From positions 62,001-126,000 of the forward strand of contig NZ_JAMXOE010000009.1 of assembly GCF_024055575.1 (NCBI RefSeq): a stretch of DNA of 64,000 nt, written 5' to 3'. This DNA is from Mucilaginibacter flavidus. GTDB taxonomy: Bacteria > Bacteroidota > Bacteroidia > Sphingobacteriales > Sphingobacteriaceae. The position numbers and the translations under genes are program-made. The notes beneath the pieces were generated by a model. The model searched no databases and had not been told where the DNA came from. It saw only the letters and a program-made list of their open reading frames with translations. Below are positions 61,705 through 64,000 of the stretch, one piece after another (the stretch's first letter is position 1; every line of letters starts with the position of its first letter).

Positions 61705-62977
61705 AGGTTATTGTTTTATGAAACAGTACAATAAACACGTTGGTTATATACAATATTGCCGTAACCACCAATGCAGCCACTCCAATGTATATAAGCGGGA
61801 TAGTCATGAAGTAACAACCAGGCATAAAGGCCAGGCAGAATATGATGAAGGAAATGGTTTGTGCTTTAAGTAAGTTATTAGCATACAAGTCGGCAGGCAT
61901 CGGGGTTTTAAACTTACCGGTGAGGTGTTCATAACGTTTTACCCAAACAATAAAAGGGAGGGTTTTAAATGTTTGGCCCAATATAAGCGAGGTAATCCAG
62001 CCCAGTAACATAAATTCGCCGTAAATCACGGAAAAACGGACGGTAGCAGGGTTGTTTTTAAGATGAAAATAGATGATAAAAGGCACAATCATGATAGCGA
62101 TCTTCAACAGGATAAAAGAGAGAAAGCTGCTCAACATCGGCAGGTCGATATGTTTTCGCAGCCGTGAACGCAGGCATTTTAAAATGAACATAAAATAGCA
62201 GGCTATTCCCGCAGCGCCAACAGCAAATATCACATAGGTCCTAAAAGTAAGCCCAAAAAAGTAGGAGTCAACCAAAAAAAGAAGTAAGGCAATAACGATA
62301 AGGTAATAGCTTGCAGTTAACAGCCTGGTTTTTTGGTACGACGAAACAAGGAACATTGGTACCAGCTTTGAACTTACACCGATAAGCATCAGCAGGAACC
62401 AGCCGACCAACCCCAGGTGGGCATGCAGTTTCAGGAAATGCAGATGATCCTGCGGAAATATTGGGATTGTAAAATTAAAAACGAGGGCCGTTCCCAACGC
62501 CACCGTAAAACAAAGGCACAGGCAGGCGCTAAAAATAAAATCTTCCTGTATGGTCTGTTGTTTTTTCCTTTTGCCGGTCAGGTATACATTAACAGTAAAT
62601 AAGATGACGGCCAGCATTAATAAAACAGCCCCGCATTGCATGTGAACCCCAGGGACAAATACCCAAAACGAATAGACCAGGGCAAGCAGCCCGGGCAAAA
62701 AGAAGCCAAGACTTATCCATGCCAGTTTTTCGCTGTAAAGTTCGGTTTCCAAAACTACCGGGATTAGCTGATAGGATGCACCAAGTATAACCATCGTTCC
62801 CCATCCGAGCGCCGCCATGTGGGTAATCGCTAAGATCTGCGGATGAAAATAGTGCCCGGTAAATGCGTTTACTGAAAATAGCATCATGACAGACAGTATC
62901 AAAAAGCAAAATGCAGCGAAAACGTAATGGGTCACGACTATTTTGTAAAGCCCGGGATTCTGTTTAACTGAACTCAT
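61691..62977 (-). CDS. heme-copper-oxidase subunit I-like membrane protein
   Basis: 428 residues, about twelve membrane helices. HPQILAITHMAALGWGTMVILGASYQLIPV (about 43-72) and FLKLHAHLGLVGWFLLMLIGVSSKLVPMFL (about 180-209) carry in-helix His residues of the type that bind heme in cbb3/NOR subunit I-like proteins. GEFMLLGWITSLILGQTFKTLPFIVW is a third conserved helix. It is shorter than a true catalytic subunit I. It overlaps the DUF2249 gene by 4 bp. A role in NO or O2 chemistry, or as a quinol-linked module, is inference. Confidence 0.65.
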   Translation of the reverse strand: MSSVKQNPGLYKIVVTHYVFAAFCFLILSVMMLFSVNAFTGHYFHPQILAITHMAALGWGTMVILGASYQLIPVVLETELYSEKLAWISLGFFLPGLLALVYSFWVFVPGVHMQCGAVLLMLAVILFTVNVYLTGKRKKQQTIQEDFIFSACLCLCFTVALGTALVFNFTIPIFPQDHLHFLKLHAHLGLVGWFLLMLIGVSSKLVPMFLVSSYQKTRLLTASYYLIVIALLLFLVDSYFFGLTFRTYVIFAVGAAGIACYFMFILKCLRSRLRKHIDLPMLSSFLSFILLKIAIMIVPFIIYFHLKNNPATVRFSVIYGEFMLLGWITSLILGQTFKTLPFIVWVKRYEHLTGKFKTPMPADLYANNLLKAQTISFIIFCLAFMPGCYFMTIPLIYIGVAALVVTAILYITNVFIVLFHKTITYGKL

Positions 62978-63795
62978 TTTTTATAGATCAACATGTTGAT
63001 ATTGCCCGGCGCGAATGTTTTAAAAATATATTGAAGTCCTTGCTTTTCTAACTCAGGAAGAAGAAATACCGGGATCTTTTTATGGTGAACAAATAACGCA
63101 TGTCCAGCAGTCAAATTCGGGGTTTGCTCCAGGATGGCAAGCATAGGTTTTGGCATCTCGAGTTCACGCACATCCAAATAGCTAATTTGTTCCGGAACAA
63201 AACTTGCGAGCAGCATATCGAATTGCTGATCATCAATCGCAGGTTCTCTTGCCGGGATAGTCAGTACATCCGTTGCGGTATCCCCGGATTTGTTGAAATA
63301 GGTGATGACCGTATCAGTATCGACGTGCTCAACGCGATGCGTAAATCCTTTACTTGCTAACAGGTGGATCAGTGGGGACGGTTCAAACGAATTAATGAGT
63401 TTCAGGCCCTGATCCGTCTTTAATACTTTTACAGAAGATAATATTTCCTTGAGCGGGTCCTTATCCTGTGCTAATATCGGTCGAACGTCAAGTTCAAGAT
63501 AATCGAGCGGTTCCAGGAAGGGTACTGATACGTTGTTCGATTCCGTGTCAGCAACACAATCACCCGCCACTTTGAACCCGATCTCAGTCATGCTCGACAT
63601 AAAATCCGCGATCTCAGTTTTCGATATTTTGCAAGCGTCGGCAATGCTGACCCGTTTCACCAAAAGGTTGCGCAGTACCGGATTTTTAAGTTTTGAAAAT
63701 TTTTTATTTAGACTTACCAGGGTTTTAATAACCAGGTCGCGGTCGACTTCGAGCAGCTGGCTGATTTTTGTTTGCGCGGTAATTTTTAGTTCCAT
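62974..63795 (-). CDS. DUF1858 - DUF2249 - DUF2249 protein
   Basis: 273 residues from the ATG at 63795; an ATG seven codons upstream is possible. Residues about 1-65 resemble DUF1858 (ITAQTKISQLLEVDRDLVIKTLVSLN). Two DUF2249 domains follow: LDYLELDVRPILAQDKDPLKEIL with INSFEPSPLIHLLASKGF, and ISYLDVRELEMPKPMLAILEQTPNLTAGHALFVHHKKIPVFLLPEL. DUF2249 is found beside hemerythrin-like and NO-related proteins, as in the RIC protein of this window. First gene of the four-gene operon; an FNR-type box lies upstream. Confidence 0.82.
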   Translation of the reverse strand: MELKITAQTKISQLLEVDRDLVIKTLVSLNKKFSKLKNPVLRNLLVKRVSIADACKISKTEIADFMSSMTEIGFKVAGDCVADTESNNVSVPFLEPLDYLELDVRPILAQDKDPLKEILSSVKVLKTDQGLKLINSFEPSPLIHLLASKGFTHRVEHVDTDTVITYFNKSGDTATDVLTIPAREPAIDDQQFDMLLASFVPEQISYLDVRELEMPKPMLAILEQTPNLTAGHALFVHHKKIPVFLLPELEKQGLQYIFKTFAPGNINMLIYKK

Positions 63796-63827
63796 TCCAC
63801 AAAAATGCGGATACATTGATGATTGTT

Positions 63828-63845
63828 ATATGATTTTAATCATAT
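63828..63845. promoter_or_regulatory. FNR-type box upstream of the DUF2249 operon
   Basis: ATATGATTTTAATCATAT, 8-bp arms with core TGAT-TTTA-ATCA, 33 bp before the start codon. Nearly the same as the nos site at 50650-50667. A second dyad ATGATATCAT follows at 63852-63861. Confidence 0.6.
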
Positions 63846-63861
63846 AATAAGATGATATCAT

Positions 63862-64000
63862 AGCATGATGTGGTCTCAAGTAGTGACTTGAACGGAATAT
63901 TTCAATTAAGAGAAATTCAGCTGAGATGCCTGGGTAAGTTTCAACAGGCTGGACATTTTCGGAGGCTGCTTCTATCCGCGTCAGACCCTCCTTCATCTTC
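63862..64000. other. right edge, no supported gene
   Basis: Short frames are open to the window end on both strands, but none has a recognisable pattern. A neighbouring gene may begin or end beyond the edge. Confidence 0.4.

Noticed and set aside
1..64000. CRISPR arrays, insertion sequences, prophage genes, rRNA
   Set aside because: No regularly spaced repeats, transposase, integrase, phage structural or rRNA sequences were seen on either strand.

Overview
The window looks like a chromosome segment of an environmental Bacteroidota, most likely a Sphingobacteriaceae relative (Mucilaginibacter or Pedobacter type). This is an inference from gene content: many secreted glycoside hydrolases and SPII lipoproteins, a clade II nos cluster, Bacteroidota-type TAnnTTTG promoter elements, and few Shine-Dalgarno sequences. 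No rRNA, CRISPR array, insertion sequence or integrase gene was seen.

Layout. (1) 1-6639: end of a GMC oxidoreductase, a GH29 alpha-L-fucosidase, a small lipoprotein, trmN6, a phosphodiesterase, rnhA and a CopA-type copper ATPase. (2) 6849-12540: tRNA-His followed by an accessory island. It carries a large CpXC-TPR-CHAT protease-like protein with a small one-TM partner gene, and a YagU-like membrane protein. It also holds two families of imperfect direct repeats (107 bp and about 92 bp), a truncated lipoprotein gene and gene fragments. (3) 12635-17890: universal stress protein, nitroreductase, a proline-rich small gene with a broken frame, and a MacAB-like ABC exporter. (4) 18224-39282: a plant-glycan and L-fucose utilisation locus made of two convergent operons. 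The rightward operon holds GH42, GH2, GH2, GH29-CBM32 and GH141-like-PDZ, followed by GH51. The leftward operon holds a GH29 fucosidase, FucP, a mutarotase, an alcohol dehydrogenase and an aldo/keto reductase. An AraC regulator sits at the right edge. Each operon is headed by a copy of the same 80-bp element (75/80 identical), in the same orientation relative to its genes. (5) 39645-42892: serine hydrolase, GNAT and sodium:solute symporter. (6) 43045-52200: an FNR-like regulator, a clade II nitrous-oxide reductase operon (cytochrome c, nosZ, membrane protein, nosL, nosD, nosF, nosY, small secreted protein), an NsrR-like Rrf2 regulator and a RIC-type di-iron repair protein. (7) 52411-60148: TolC-MFP-RND efflux operon with a PII-like protein, two DUF2892 proteins, a DUF983 protein and a second Crp/Fnr regulator. 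(8) 60179-63795: a tightly overlapping four-gene operon of DUF1858-DUF2249, two heme-copper-oxidase-like membrane proteins and a MIP18-type Fe-S factor.

How it fits together. Regions 3, 6, 7 and 8 look like parts of a low-oxygen and NO/N2O response. TGAT-N4-ATCA (FNR-type) boxes lie upstream of the usp gene, the nos operon and the DUF2249 operon. A second palindrome (AATAAAAGA-N8-TCTTTTATT) lies upstream of the nos operon and of the RIC gene, next to an Rrf2 regulator with three cluster-type cysteines. A third palindrome (GTAAC-N4-GTTAC) lies upstream of the efflux operon and of a DUF2892 gene next to the second Crp/Fnr regulator. The best candidates for an undescribed system are the CHAT cassette beside tRNA-His and the four-gene oxidase-like operon.
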